NCBI GenBank assembly: GCA_038141525.1
Contig: JAYQIF010000006.1
Span: 1 to 64,000, forward strand
DNA from: BACL21 sp038141525
GTDB taxonomy: Bacteria; Bacteroidota; Bacteroidia; Flavobacteriales; Flavobacteriaceae
Length of the DNA: 64,000 nucleotides
Reading direction: 5' to 3'
The first letter of the stretch is position 1. Each line of letters opens with the position of its first letter. The position numbers were made by a program, and so were the translations under genes. The notes below the pieces were generated by a model. It had not been told where the DNA came from and ran no database searches. It saw only the letters and a program-made list of their open reading frames with translations. Below, piece by piece: positions 1 through 9,853 of the stretch.

Positions 1-1
1 C

Positions 2-1891
2 AACGGCAATTGGATGAAAACCAATACAATTCCCGATGATGAATCACGCTGGGGTGGATTTGGTGTCTTGCGTAAGTCAACACGCAATGATGTTCTTGAC
101 ATCCTCAATACCTCCAAAGAATTAGGGGTTTATCAAAATGGATCTGACCAGCATAAAGCACTGATGTTGTTTGAGTCTGAATTAGACACAGTAGCCCGGA
201 ATGAGGCTGGAGTAGGTCCATTAATGCCTCTTTTGGAAAAAATAAACAGCATTACTAACCTTGAGGAAATGCAAACAGTTTACGCCACTACCCTTGGCGT
301 GAGCGCCCCTTTTACTGGAATTGGCGCAAATCCTGATCTGAGTGACAGTAGTATGAATACCGCCTGGGTTTATCCAGGAGGATTAGGACTTCAACGAGAT
401 TACTACCTAGACCAAGACGAAAAAACCAAAGAAATCCGCAGCAAATATGTGGACCATATTGCCCGCATGTTACAGTTTGTTAATTATTCTGAGGAAGACG
501 CCCGCGCAGCAGCCGAGAAAATTTTAGCTTTAGAAACAGAGCTGGCTACGCCAAGACTCGACAAAGTGGCGAGTCGAGATATCCGCAATTTTAACAACCC
601 TACTGCCCTTGAGGATTTACAAAAAATGACGCCATCAATTAAATGGCAAAAACTAATGGACGACATGGGTATCGACAAGCAAGTGGATACTTTACTGGTA
701 ATGCAACCTGCGTACATGAAGTCTTTGGACGAGTTTCTGACCAATACACCGATAGACGATATCAAGAAACTGATGACCTGGAGTACCTTAGACAATGCGG
801 CAGGATATTTAACGACTGAAATCGAGAAAGCTAATTGGGAATTTTACGGTAAAACCTTGCGCGGATCGAAAAAGATGCGCAGTGCAGACGAGCGTGCTCT
901 AGGTACAGTAAATTCAGGCCTTGGAGAGGCTGTAGGTCAACTTTACGTGGCTGCCAAATTCCCTCCAGAGGCTAAGGCAAAAGCAGAAAAAATGATCGCC
1001 AATGTCATTCGTGCCTTTCAAATTCGCATCAACAAACTCGATTGGATGAGCGAGGATACCAAGCTCAAAGCGATTGAGAAGCTCGATAAGTTTACGGTGA
1101 AAATTGCCTATCCTGATGAGTGGGAAGACTATTCTGAACTCATGATCAAAGAAGGTAATTCTTACGCGCAAAACATGTTTGCCATCGGTGAATGGGCTAG
1201 AAAAAAGAATATCTCAGAAATCAACGAACCAGTGGATAAAACCAAGTGGGGTATGGCACCGCAAACGGTGAATGCTTATTTTAATCCACTGAACAACGAG
1301 ATTGTTTTCCCTGCGGCAATTTTGCAACCACCATTTTACAACTACACTGCAGACGAGGCCGTGAATTACGGCGGTATCGGTGCGGTTATCGGTCATGAAA
1401 TTTCACACGCTTTTGACGATTCCGGATCGCGTTTTGACGCCGACGGCAATGTCAATAACTGGTGGACGCCGGAAGATTTGACCGAATTTGAGAAACGCGG
1501 TAAAGCTTTAGCAGACCAATACTCCGCAATCGAAGTTTTGGATAGCGTATATGTCAATGGCCCGTTTACGCTAGGAGAAAATATTGGAGATTTAGGCGGC
1601 TTGCTTGGCGCTTATGACGGCTTACAACTTTATTATGAGGAAAACGGACGTCCCGATAATATCGATGGATTCACGCCAGAGCAGCGTTTCTTTATGTCGT
1701 GGGCCACTGTCTGGAGAACACTCATTAGAGAAGACGCGCTAAGAACGCAAATCAAAACAGATCCTCATTCTCCAGGACTTGTGCGCGCGATCCAGCCATT
1801 GAAGAATATTGACGCCTTTTATGAGGCCTTTGACATCCAAGAGGGTGATGCCATGTATCTAGCTCCAGAACAGCGGGTTCGTATTTGGTAG
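2..1891 (+). CDS. M13 family zinc metallopeptidase, 5' truncated by window edge
   Basis: C-terminal part of a neprilysin-like endopeptidase that would cut peptides in the periplasm or at the cell surface. The frame stays open to the first bases of the window (reading N-G-N-W before the first ATG at 14), so the true start lies upstream and roughly 50 residues are missing compared with the usual 670-690. The zinc site is intact: HEISH near base 1395 and the downstream GENIGDLGG glutamate near 1577. The conserved NAYFNP stretch and the C-terminal RVRIW ending typical of bacterial M13 enzymes are also present. The next gene starts 26 bases downstream. Family assignment is firm; the substrate is unknown. 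Confidence 0.95.
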   Translation, partial: NGNWMKTNTIPDDESRWGGFGVLRKSTRNDVLDILNTSKELGVYQNGSDQHKALMLFESELDTVARNEAGVGPLMPLLEKINSITNLEEMQTVYATTLGVSAPFTGIGANPDLSDSSMNTAWVYPGGLGLQRDYYLDQDEKTKEIRSKYVDHIARMLQFVNYSEEDARAAAEKILALETELATPRLDKVASRDIRNFNNPTALEDLQKMTPSIKWQKLMDDMGIDKQVDTLLVMQPAYMKSLDEFLTNTPIDDIKKLMTWSTLDNAAGYLTTEIEKANWEFYGKTLRGSKKMRSADERALGTVNSGLGEAVGQLYVAAKFPPEAKAKAEKMIANVIRAFQIRINKLDWMSEDTKLKAIEKLDKFTVKIAYPDEWEDYSELMIKEGNSYAQNMFAIGEWARKKNISEINEPVDKTKWGMAPQTVNAYFNPLNNEIVFPAAILQPPFYNYTADEAVNYGGIGAVIGHEISHAFDDSGSRFDADGNVNNWWTPEDLTEFEKRGKALADQYSAIEVLDSVYVNGPFTLGENIGDLGGLLGAYDGLQLYYEENGRPDNIDGFTPEQRFFMSWATVWRTLIREDALRTQIKTDPHSPGLVRAIQPLKNIDAFYEAFDIQEGDAMYLAPEQRVRIW

Positions 1892-1917
1892 ATCTTTATT
1901 TACACGACTTCAGTTAA

Positions 1918-2228
1918 GTGCAGACACTGATCCATTTCTTTTTACACTTTGGCGCTCCTGCGATTGTCGCCTATAGTGTTTTTCAAAAAGAACTGGATCA
2001 GTGTTTTTTTAATATTTACTAGCGACGATGCTTGTCGATTTAGACCATCTATTGGCCACACCGATATTTCAAGCGGATCGCTGTAGCATTAACTTCCACC
2101 CTTTACATACCTATTATGCGATAGGATTCTATTTTATCATGCTTTTTTTACGTAGACCCTACAACCTAATAGGTCTCGGCCTTTGCATGCACATGCTCAC
2201 GGATTGGATTGATTGCCAAATGATGTAA
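1918..2228 (+). pseudogene. DUF6122 family small membrane protein, frameshifted
   Basis: Integral membrane protein of about 105 residues with unknown function. A GTG start at 1918 gives a first segment ending about 2019 (VQTLIHFFLHFGAPA, then a stop). The conserved second half resumes in another frame (MLVDLDHLL, FHPLHTYYAIG, HMLTDWIDC). The intervening bases read as W-I-S-V-F-L-I in a third frame, so two single-base changes between about 1994 and 2015, one in a run of T, would restore one continuous protein. The histidine and aspartate pattern resembles metal-dependent membrane hydrolases, but that is only a resemblance. It may be intact in the organism and broken here by sequencing error. 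Confidence 0.6.
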
Positions 2229-2233
2229 GGAAT

Positions 2234-2284
2234 AAAAAAGGCCCGCTAATCGCCCCACTCTACTGAGTTTTGGCGACGCGGGCC
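2234..2284 (-). terminator. Rho-independent terminator of the CAP-domain gene
   Basis: Arms GGCCCGC (2240-2246) and GCGGGCC (2278-2284), with an inner TCGCC/GGCGA pairing, form a hairpin. On the minus strand it is followed by a run of six T (A at 2234-2239). It lies about 25 bases beyond the stop of the minus-strand CAP gene. Confidence 0.7.
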
Positions 2285-2307
2285 CAACCTTCCGAATAAA
2301 TAGAAAC

Positions 2308-2808
2308 CTATTTGCGATAAAAAAGATGAGTCACATAATACACCCCAAAGCCATCTTGTAAAGCACCAATACCACTGTGGGTATAGTTGCCCTCCATTGT
2401 GTCTCTGTGTGATGGACTGTTGATCCAAGCGTTAACCAAATCCTGAGCGGAACTGTATCCAAAACCAACGTTCTCGGCAACAGCTTGAGCACCTTGATTA
2501 TTGAGTCCCTCAGCACGATCACTGAAATTGTCGTGGCTGATTCTGTTTTCTTGGATCATATACTTGGTGTGTTCTACAGCGTAAGCAGAAGCGTAGGTTC
2601 TGTCCATTAAAACAGGCTCAAGTCCTAAAGTACTTCTGTACTCATTAACATAAAATAAAATCTCACTAGCCATTTGAGCATCGGTCTCTTGGGCCAAGTC
2701 TAAATCGATAGTGAATTCTATTGGAGATTGTGTTTCTACAAGTTCTTCTGTAGAGCAAGAGGTAAGGGCGAGGGTCAAAGCCAAAAGGCTGTAGGTTACT
2801 AGTTTCAT
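2308..2808 (-). CDS. CAP/SCP-domain lipoprotein
   Basis: Exported protein of 166 residues with a CAP (cysteine-rich secretory/PR-1, SCP-like) domain. The start at 2808 is preferred because it opens a lipoprotein signal (MKLVTYSLLALTLALTSC); the longer reading frame from 2919 adds a non-signal leader and runs through the promoter. The domain shows the family marks: HTKYM helix, AENVGFGY, and a WINSPSHRDTM motif supplying the histidine and acidic cleft residues. Bacterial CAP proteins are surface or periplasmic with poorly known activity. It is a single-gene unit with its own promoter and terminator. Confidence 0.88.
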   Translation of the reverse strand: MKLVTYSLLALTLALTSCSTEELVETQSPIEFTIDLDLAQETDAQMASEILFYVNEYRSTLGLEPVLMDRTYASAYAVEHTKYMIQENRISHDNFSDRAEGLNNQGAQAVAENVGFGYSSAQDLVNAWINSPSHRDTMEGNYTHSGIGALQDGFGVYYVTHLFYRK

Positions 2809-2845
2809 AATTCGGGGTAAATCAAATTTGGGGCTTGATTCATTA

Positions 2846-2875
2846 CAAAGATACGCACATTTCTGAATTACGCAA
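2846..2875 (-). promoter_or_regulatory. Bacteroidetes-type promoter of the CAP gene
   Basis: On the minus strand TTG at 2875-2873 and TATCTTTG at 2853-2846 are separated by 19 bases, matching the -33/-7 consensus TTTG and TAnnTTTG of Bacteroidetes. Transcription would begin near 2840, about 30 bases before the start codon at 2808. Confidence 0.6.
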
Positions 2876-3010
2876 CACTTTATCGTAATTATTTGCATTT
2901 CATCGATAAAATAGGGCATTTTTTGAAGTGCAACGGCATGGATATTTTTTAGTTTAACTCATTGATTATATAGGATTTTATTAGTACTTTTAAGCTCAAA
3001 ATTAGCAACA

Positions 3011-3124
3011 ATGAAAATTTTCAAATTTTTTTCAATTTTTTTGTCTTTAATCGCTTTTTCTTGCATTTCATCGGTAAAAAACGATAATTCTGACAGCCAA
3101 AAAACGCAGAAATTTGCCCTGTAA
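3011..3124 (+). CDS. Possible 37-residue lipoprotein
   Basis: Short open frame beginning MKIFKFFSIFLSLIAFSC, a good lipobox signal, followed by a 19-residue polar tail rich in Ser, Asn and Lys, ending in TAA TAA. It is too short for family assignment. The signal peptide is the only support; the A+T-rich surroundings could produce such a frame by chance. Confidence 0.35.
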   Translation: MKIFKFFSIFLSLIAFSCISSVKNDNSDSQKTQKFAL

Positions 3125-3189
3125 TAAAAAACTAGTGACAAATCCCAACCTTAAAAAGTGAAATTTAATTTCAGTCTTTCATCATCTCT

Positions 3190-3963
3190 ATGGAAATATT
3201 CATCATTTCTCTCGTTGCTTTTTTCGTTGCGATTCTGACCTTTTTTTCGGGATTTGGGCTGGGCACCATACTGACCCCAGTATTTATGTTTTTCTTTCCT
3301 GTAGAACTATCTATCGCACTGACAGGGGTTGTACATTTTTGTAATAACCTGTTCAAAATAGTATTGGTCGGACGAAACGCCAACAGAGAAGTCTTAGTCA
3401 AGTTTGGTATCCCAGCAGTGCTCGCCGCGTTGGCTGGGTCGGCGATTTTGATCAATATTGCAGATGCACCCGCTTTATTTGAGTACAAATTGAGCGGCAG
3501 TCTAATTCAGGTTTCAACGGTCAAATTCATCATATCCATACTTCTGATCATATTTGCCAGCATGGACCTCATCCCATTTTTCCGAGCGCTAACTTTTGAC
3601 AAAAACAAATTACCCCTTGGCGGAGTAATGAGTGGATTTTTTGGTGGACTGTCCGGAAATCAAGGCGCCCTGCGCAGCGCATTTTTAATTAAGGCCGGAC
3701 TTTCTAAAGATGCCTTTGTGGGCACTGCTGTTGTGGTATCGACCTTTGTTGACTTCACGCGTCTGAGCGTCTATTCAACCCGATTTTCAGAGGCTGGATT
3801 GATCGATAATTTGACCTTAGTGATTTGTGCGACCCTCGCCGGAATTAGTGGCTCATTTATTGGCAATAAACTCCTAAAAAAGGTTACCCTCAAGCGACTA
3901 CAGACTTTTGTCGCCGTCATGCTGATCCTCATCTCCTTGGGCTTTGGGTCAGGACTGATCTAA
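3190..3963 (+). CDS. TSUP (TauE/SafE) family membrane permease
   Basis: Polytopic inner-membrane protein of 257 residues with about eight hydrophobic helices, of the TauE/SafE sulfite exporter family. It shows the typical N-terminal glycine-rich helix (FFSGFGLGTILTPVF) and the repeated motif GVMSGFFGGLSGNQGALRSA in the second half. Members move small sulfur-containing or organic anions; the substrate here cannot be told from sequence. It stands alone between short open frames, with no sulfur-metabolism neighbour. Confidence 0.88.
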   Translation: MEIFIISLVAFFVAILTFFSGFGLGTILTPVFMFFFPVELSIALTGVVHFCNNLFKIVLVGRNANREVLVKFGIPAVLAALAGSAILINIADAPALFEYKLSGSLIQVSTVKFIISILLIIFASMDLIPFFRALTFDKNKLPLGGVMSGFFGGLSGNQGALRSAFLIKAGLSKDAFVGTAVVVSTFVDFTRLSVYSTRFSEAGLIDNLTLVICATLAGISGSFIGNKLLKKVTLKRLQTFVAVMLILISLGFGSGLI

Positions 3964-3993
3964 TTTTCTTAACTTATCTTAAAAATAAAAACT

Positions 3994-4092
3994 ATGTGGG
4001 GCGCAAATAAATGGACAGATCAAATGTTTAAAAAATATTGGTGGGTGGTAATCCTATTTGCCCTTCTCTACGTTATTTATAAAACCATTTGA
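3994..4092 (+). CDS. Possible 32-residue membrane protein
   Basis: Frame beginning MWGANKWTDQMFKKYWW followed by one hydrophobic helix (VVILFALLYVIY) and a short basic end. It lies 31 bases after the TSUP permease and could be co-transcribed. There is no family match that I recognise; support is only the amphipathic start plus single helix pattern common in small membrane proteins. Confidence 0.3.
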   Translation: MWGANKWTDQMFKKYWWVVILFALLYVIYKTI

Positions 4093-4169
4093 GGCATGAG
4101 CATCCGCTGTGCGTCTACCAACAATTATAATTCCCGGGTTTCATGTCGGATTAAAGGCTTATAAATAGG

Positions 4170-4319
4170 CTATTTGCCTTGAACATGATTTTCATATTCA
4201 ACCTCTTCCTGCTCAGAATATTGCTCGATCTTCTCCTGTTTTATTTCGGTTGAGAACCAAAAATATATGTAGACAGCAAAGATGATCAATCCAAAAGTCA
4301 ACATTAAGCCATCTTCCAT
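4170..4319 (-). CDS. Small single-helix membrane protein (49 aa)
   Basis: Begins MEDGLMLTFGLIIFAVYIYF, a single transmembrane helix, followed by a glutamate- and glutamine-rich cytoplasmic-type tail (KQEKIEQYSEQEEVEYE). The stop is at 4170. It starts five bases after the end of the upstream small membrane gene at 4325, so the two look like a two-gene unit. Function unknown; below usual ORF length cut-offs. Confidence 0.5.
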   Translation of the reverse strand: MEDGLMLTFGLIIFAVYIYFWFSTEIKQEKIEQYSEQEEVEYENHVQGK

Positions 4320-4324
4320 CACTT

Positions 4325-4501
4325 CTAATTTTTATGTTGATTTTGAATTTGAGCCAGAACAAGGGTAAACCCCAAGATCGTAACCGGCCACAGACCGACA
4401 TATAAACCCTCGAGCTTACTTCCAGAAAACCATAAAGCAACCGAATAGATTAAGGCAATCACCGACAAGATTATAGGGTAGTATTTTCGGAGAAAATTCA
4501 T
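4325..4501 (-). CDS. Small two-helix membrane protein (58 aa)
   Basis: Starts MNFLRKYYPIILSVIALIYS, with a second helix around residues 32-50 (GLYVGLWPVTILGFTLVLA), then a polar QIQNQHKN end. Two predicted transmembrane segments with a short loop. It is immediately upstream of the 49-residue single-helix protein on the same strand. The codon use and helix pattern look genuine, but I do not recognise the family. Confidence 0.5.
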   Translation of the reverse strand: MNFLRKYYPIILSVIALIYSVALWFSGSKLEGLYVGLWPVTILGFTLVLAQIQNQHKN

Positions 4502-4576
4502 ACAACTGTACTTGACCGAAATTTAATCAAAAATCCGTTCAATCCGCCAAATCCATGGAAACAAAAGTGGTATTAT

Positions 4577-7442
4577 TTATTGTTTGACAAATCGCTTTGT
4601 CACCGCTAATTTTCCTTGTAAAAAGCGCATAAAATATACCCCTGAAGGCAAGTTTGAAACATCAAAACTCATTTCTGTTTGGTCAATGTCACGCTCTTCA
4701 ATCAAAGATCCTGTAGCAGTAAACATAATTACACGATCAAAACGCACCGCTCCAAATTGAACGCTAATGGCATTCTTGGCTGGATTAGGATATAATTCGA
4801 TCTGATTGTTTGTGGTCAATATTTTAGCCTGAGTTACCATGGTTTCACGACCTTGAGTCGTATCACCAAAAGGCGCCCCATCTCCATTAATGATCACTTC
4901 ATCAAACCAAATAACATCATTGTTTTTGTTTCCATTGTTTTGAACTCTGAATCGGTTGTTATTGCTAAAGGTATAGTCCGTACTATTGAGAACTACAGAC
5001 ACCGGAAAGCAAGATCCGTTCGATACCGCTCCTGAATCATAAATTGTTGTATAGCTATTGCCTTGAGAGATTTGAACTGAAAAACTATCGTTGGATTCCA
5101 TTCCGCTGGCAAAAACCTGCATGTCCAGAGTTACTTGTGTGTTCCCTGTAAGATCCAGAGCAGGAGAAGTCGCACGGGCACTGGAACCTCCATTTCTGAG
5201 TTTTATTGATTGTACTCCCTCGCACGAGTTTGACGTGGCTTGTAACTGGCAATTTCTTCCACCGTCTATCCATCCTTGAAACCCAGTTTCAAAATAATAT
5301 GCAGCGATCAAACCACCTCCCGTATTGCCCTCAAGCGTCTCAAAGCTCGTGGTTCCAGCAGCGGATTCATTACCAGCTGCATCTTCGGCACGTACCTCAA
5401 CATTATACGTTGTAACCGGAACTAAACCAGTTAAGTTAAATGTTGTGGTTGTAGTGCTGCCAAGAAATGCACCGTCTACAGTAATATTATATCGCTCGAC
5501 ACCTACATTATCCGTAGATGCTGACCAATCAATCCGCGCACTATTTTCAGTGATGTCACTAGCCGTGACATTAGTTGGCGCCGTGGGTGCTTCATTATCG
5601 ATTATAAGTGTTGTAAAAGAAATCATGGCTGATCCCGAGGTGTTGCCAGCCGCGTCAAAAGCTTGGACCGCAGCCATATACTGAGTGTCTGCCGAGAGGC
5701 CTGAAAAATCATAAGTCGTATTTGACGGTTGTCCCTTCCAAATTACCATCTAGAAATACGTTATAACCGGCTACCCCGACATTATCTGTAGACGCCGACC
5801 AATTCAATGTGGCACTGTTTTCTGTAATATCAGTAACCGTTAGGTTGGTTGGTGTCGTCGGTGCTTCTTCATCTGGACCCGTATTGGATTGTATCTGAAA
5901 TTTCCCAATAACTCCGCCGCGTGAACCGCGCACATATTCTGTAATATACCAAAAAGAGGCCCCATCCGAAGGGTCAACATCAATCTTGCTGTAATCTCCA
6001 TATCGTGTCCCCGGAATCTTGTTGTTTCCGTTGCTTATAAGCTGCTCTTGACCATCCATTGCGTTGAGTGGCGCGCCAGCTGTTTGACCCGTAAAATAAG
6101 AACTTACATAGGTTCGAGAGGAACTGCTTTGACTCGACATTGAGCTATAACCCATGCCTATATTCCCCTGAGCGTCCATGGCTAAACTAGCGTTCCAAGC
6201 ATGACGATTGTCTTGTGCGACATAGGTCCCCTCTTGATACTTAGACCATGGCTGATTGTCCCCATTCTGTCTAAATTCGAACCAACGTACTCCGGCAATT
6301 TCTCCTGAGCCCGCATCCGTATCGACGACAAAATTAAATACTGCCGAATTGTGCGTCGCAAATTTTCGAAACTGCGCCTGATTCATAATCGTGGCTTGTA
6401 AAGCATCTATATTCACCTTTCTACCCCGGCCAGGTTGTTGAAGATTGGCGAAACTTCCATTGTCAAAAACACCGATAAAGGGGTCGATCGGAAACTCTGT
6501 GGCCGCTGAGACTGAACCAACTCCACTAGAGGCAGACCAACTCGGGGTTACCGTCCACATTTTTAGATGATCATTAGATACATTGCTCCAGGCATCATCC
6601 TGCATGTAGACCACAGTTGCTCCACCTGTTGCCGGCAAATTGGCATCGGTCACATTAAAAACCTGAGGGCTGTAAAACCCAAAGGTGCGGATTCCTGGCA
6701 GAGGATAGGCTTCAACTCTTGCCGACGTGCTACCTGCCAAAAGCGCATCCCGCTCTAAAACCCAAACTTGCTCATTCGAGGTTGTGTTGTCGGTTAAATA
6801 ATAACCATCACTCCAAACTGAGAGTTTTTGGTAATCAGAAATACTTGAAATGTTGTAAATATACCACCCAGCGGTTGTCGGATCTGGCCCGTCAGAAACC
6901 GCGATTTGCGCCCCATTACCCAAAAAGGATAACACCCATCGATCGGCAGCGTTGTCATAAGAGACGGTAAGGTCGCAACATCCTGAGTTGAGGAAAATCT
7001 CACTAGGATCGCTAGGGCCTAGCACAACATTCCCCGCTTTATCGTAAATCACAAAAGCTGTATTGTAGACCACAAAAACATGATCCGGACCTACAGCAAG
7101 AGAAGGATCTGTGGGTTGTGAATTTGAGCTATAGGCATTGTCGATAACCAAGCTCGGTGGGTCTAACGGAGTTCTTTGCTGAAGATCGCGTGTGCGCTCC
7201 AGAATGGGATCTGGATGTTCCACTTGCTGCTCCATACGCAAGTATTGCCCAAAACTTCGTTTATCGCGAGCCTCTCTCGGCGCATTATCCGGAGGGGGCA
7301 ACTCATTTATTCTTGATGCCAAAGAAGGCACGTATTCCATCGAAGTAATGGTCCCTGTATATGTGGGGCCTTGTGGGCGATTGTCCTGCGCAAAACCAAT
7401 AGTAATGGCCAAAGCGCAAATAATATTTAATGCGATTTTCAT
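4577..7442 (-). pseudogene. Secreted fibronectin-III protein with T9SS type A sorting domain, one frameshift
   Basis: About 955 residues exported through Sec and then the type IX system. The start at 7442 opens a signal peptide (MKIALNIICALAITIGFAQ). Next comes a roughly 400-residue region that looks like a beta-propeller or similar beta fold, then two fibronectin type III domains sharing ENSA-WSASTDNVGV motifs, then a jelly-roll-like region with FETGFQGW and IWFDEVIING, and finally a type A sorting domain (IELYPNPAKNAISV, LPSGVYFMRF, KRFVKQ end). The frame breaks near 5715-5735: one frame ends GNLEGTTV and the other continues NTTYDFSGLSADTQY. One base removed there restores the protein, so sequencing error is likely. 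No catalytic residues recognised; role probably surface or secreted adhesion or binding. Confidence 0.8.
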
Positions 7443-7488
7443 TGTGAGGTATATTGAGTTTTGCAAGGTAAAAAAATTCTTACAAATC

Positions 7489-8067
7489 TCACAATTTGGT
7501 TTGGCCTAAAAATACATTAACTCCTGATCTTAATGGGTTTCCACTAGCCCTGCGGTTCATTACCACCTGGCCTGAATGCCATATTGCGTCTGAAATCTGT
7601 CCATTAATCAGGTGCCAAAACTCAAATTCATAGGTTTGGTTGGGCCGCACTATTTTGACAGATAACTCAGAGAAATCTTCAACTCTTTCTAGGGCGTTGA
7701 CCGCTTTTTCCAGATTTGCCAACGTCTCGGCTCTAAGAAACGTGTAGGTCATATTATCTCGATTGGCCCCTTCAGCCACCCCTCCTTCCAAGGTAGCCGC
7801 TATCGTGGCACTGAGACCATAAATATGTGTCAGAATCTCCCGAGTTGAACGACTGTCTTTACTAGCACGATAATCTAGATCCTGCGGGCGCAAATCTTCA
7901 CTGGCCCAATAATATCGATACCCAAGCCCAGAAATAAGTCGAAGCATTACCCCTTGCGCCGAATAATCCTCTGGATAAGGCCCAATTTCAGCAAAAGGAA
8001 GCGCCTTGTCTTGTCCTTGCATCATCTGAAAAGTTAAAAATGCTAATAATAAAAAATGAAGTCTCAT
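7489..8067 (-). CDS. Exported DinB-like superfamily protein
   Basis: Protein of 192 residues with a signal peptide (start at 8067, MRLHFLLLAFLTFQMMQGQ) and a four-helix DinB/YfiT-like core. Possible metal ligands are the histidine in REILTHIYGL and the two in FWHLINGQ and AIWHSGQ; the end VVMNRRASGNP is typical of the family. DinB-like proteins are often metal-dependent thiol transferases or of unknown role; an exported version is less common than the cytosolic ones. It is divergently transcribed from the lipoprotein at 8138. Confidence 0.7.
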   Translation of the reverse strand: MRLHFLLLAFLTFQMMQGQDKALPFAEIGPYPEDYSAQGVMLRLISGLGYRYYWASEDLRPQDLDYRASKDSRSTREILTHIYGLSATIAATLEGGVAEGANRDNMTYTFLRAETLANLEKAVNALERVEDFSELSVKIVRPNQTYEFEFWHLINGQISDAIWHSGQVVMNRRASGNPLRSGVNVFLGQTKL

Positions 8068-8073
8068 ATGGCC

Positions 8074-8092
8074 TATCTTTGAGTTAAAGATA
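8074..8092 (+). promoter_or_regulatory. Symmetric divergent promoter element
   Basis: TATCTTTG at 8074-8081 fits the Bacteroidetes -7 element for the plus-strand lipoprotein at 8138. It is part of an inverted repeat TATCTTT-GAGTT-AAAGATA (8074-8092), so a near copy of the same element faces the other way, although that copy is only 7-25 bases from the DinB gene start and lacks the final G. No clear -33 TTG was found. Confidence 0.35.
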
Positions 8093-8137
8093 ACCATTGT
8101 TTTAAAGTAATTCAGGCATAACCCTTAATCACAATAG

Positions 8138-8344
8138 ATGAAAAAATTACTCTCGCTTTTTGCATTATTGATCACCGCAAGCTCCTGTGTAATTATACGC
8201 TTTCCAGACACCATGAATGTGGATGTAAAAGTCCCTGAAGCCTTCACAAAAAAGGACGTAGAAGTCATTATAGACACCCTGAAAAACGGCAAATTAGAAG
8301 GAGTGATCGAAGTCAAAATCAACAAAAAATCAGACGACCAATAA
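8138..8344 (+). CDS. Small lipoprotein (68 aa)
   Basis: A lipobox signal (MKKLLSLFALLITASSC) is followed by a 50-residue mature part, VIIRFPDTMNVDVKVPEAF, then alternating charged residues ending KINKKSDDQ. It probably sits in the outer or inner membrane. The family is not recognised. The mature region has a beta-strand/helix pattern and is not low-complexity, which supports a real gene. Confidence 0.65.
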   Translation: MKKLLSLFALLITASSCVIIRFPDTMNVDVKVPEAFTKKDVEVIIDTLKNGKLEGVIEVKINKKSDDQ

Positions 8345-8373
8345 CACAATTTCTAAAGGTAATCTGTATTGAT

Positions 8374-9846
8374 TTAAAAGACTAGGTTAAAATATAATTC
8401 TGCCTGTGCGATCACCCATGAAGCGTCTATTTTTATCCGCTTCAGGATAGACTCGATATACTTTGATTCTCGGTTATTGACCAAAAATAGGGAGCTTTCT
8501 CCCTGAGAAAATTTGATCTGTTCTGCTCGATAAAGTACTTTATAATCCTTGACGAGTTTATGTGCCACATCGGACTGCTCTTGCACTGCCTCCACAGCGT
8601 ATTCCAGCGCTTGAATTTTATTGCTGAGTTCCAGCATACTTTGGGATAAATTCAGTTGTGCCTCCTGCAGTTTTAATTTTGAGAGTTTTAAGTCACCGCG
8701 CTCTTTTCTCAAAAATAAAGGGAGTGCGACATTAAATTGAGTTGTATTATTTTGAGGATCGAGAGACCATCCTAATTGTTCGAAGTTACGACTCCCACTT
8801 AGCCAGCGATATCCCAGGCTCATCTCTGGTAACAATCCAGCCGTCTTGAGCCGTTGATCTAAACGACCAGCTGCCACACCAAAATTCGCGGCCCGTAACA
8901 ATGGGTGCTGTGTGAGGTCTCGGTTAAGCACAGTAAACTGATCGCGCAAAAAGCGAACATCGTCCTCTGGTATCATGTCTGGGCTGAGCTCAAGAGGAAC
9001 CTCATCTAACCAAAGATAATTAGAGACTTTTAGCGCACTCTGACGCAGTTCTAACTGGGCTTGCTGAAAACTCAGTGCACGAGTGTTAAACGCAATAGTC
9101 GCCTCCGTGGTATCAATAGCGGCAACATCTCCACGCTCATAAGCCGATCGAACCGCTTGAAGCCGAAATTCAGAATTACTTACAAATTGTTGCCATATGG
9201 CATAGGCCGTGTAGGACTCATACCATTTTAAATAGCTTTGGGTGGCCTCAAATAAGATTTTATTTACCTCAATGCGAGCTTTTTCGGCTGCTTGTTTATT
9301 ATAAAACTTAGCTTGCTTTAAGGTGTTGAGGCGCTCATTAGCCCAAAATCCGCGTCCCAAATCAACATCCGCTCCAACAGAATATAGTTCCCCTTGTTCC
9401 AAGTAATCGGCAGGGTTTAAATAGCTCCCCTGATTACGATCAAATGAGCCGAGAAGATCAATGCCAAAATAAGTCGGTATTTTGAATGTCGTTCCTAACT
9501 TTTCGTAATAATTTTCCCCATCAAAAGTCTTCGATGCCCCTTTGACACTCACTTTGGGATCAAATATTCCTCGAGAGGCCAACAACTTGGCCTCAACGGC
9601 AGAAAGCTCAATCTTAGCCTGTTTCACATATGGATGATAGGCCTTGATCATGGCTAAAAATTCTTCTAAAGACAAGATTCTATTTTCCTGGGTTAATATT
9701 TCAACGGGTGAGGGCAATGGCTTATCCTCATCTCCAATTAAAGCTGTATCATTTTGAGCCCAAATTTCTTGGAAACCGATAATTACACTCAATAAAATTA
9801 CACTGACAACAGCACGCATTATAAAAGGAGATTTATTTATGACCAT
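8374..9846 (-). CDS. TolC-family outer membrane channel
   Basis: Outer membrane efflux protein of 490 residues (481 if the ATG at 9819 is used). Either start gives a signal peptide ending near IWAQ. Long heptad-rich helices (for example LKLSKLKLQEAQLNLSQSML) and the two repeated halves match the outer membrane efflux fold, which forms a trimeric channel. It follows the HlyD adaptor by seven bases and completes a tripartite exporter with the ABC protein upstream. Regulation is probably by the TetR protein at the head of the operon. Confidence 0.9.
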   Translation of the reverse strand: MVINKSPFIMRAVVSVILLSVIIGFQEIWAQNDTALIGDEDKPLPSPVEILTQENRILSLEEFLAMIKAYHPYVKQAKIELSAVEAKLLASRGIFDPKVSVKGASKTFDGENYYEKLGTTFKIPTYFGIDLLGSFDRNQGSYLNPADYLEQGELYSVGADVDLGRGFWANERLNTLKQAKFYNKQAAEKARIEVNKILFEATQSYLKWYESYTAYAIWQQFVSNSEFRLQAVRSAYERGDVAAIDTTEATIAFNTRALSFQQAQLELRQSALKVSNYLWLDEVPLELSPDMIPEDDVRFLRDQFTVLNRDLTQHPLLRAANFGVAAGRLDQRLKTAGLLPEMSLGYRWLSGSRNFEQLGWSLDPQNNTTQFNVALPLFLRKERGDLKLSKLKLQEAQLNLSQSMLELSNKIQALEYAVEAVQEQSDVAHKLVKDYKVLYRAEQIKFSQGESSLFLVNNRESKYIESILKRIKIDASWVIAQAELYFNLVF

Positions 9847-9853
9847 TGTATAC

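Noticed and set aside
5325..5684. 119-codon plus-strand frame inside the T9SS protein
   Set aside because: It is the antisense of fibronectin-III coding sequence and has no independent support.
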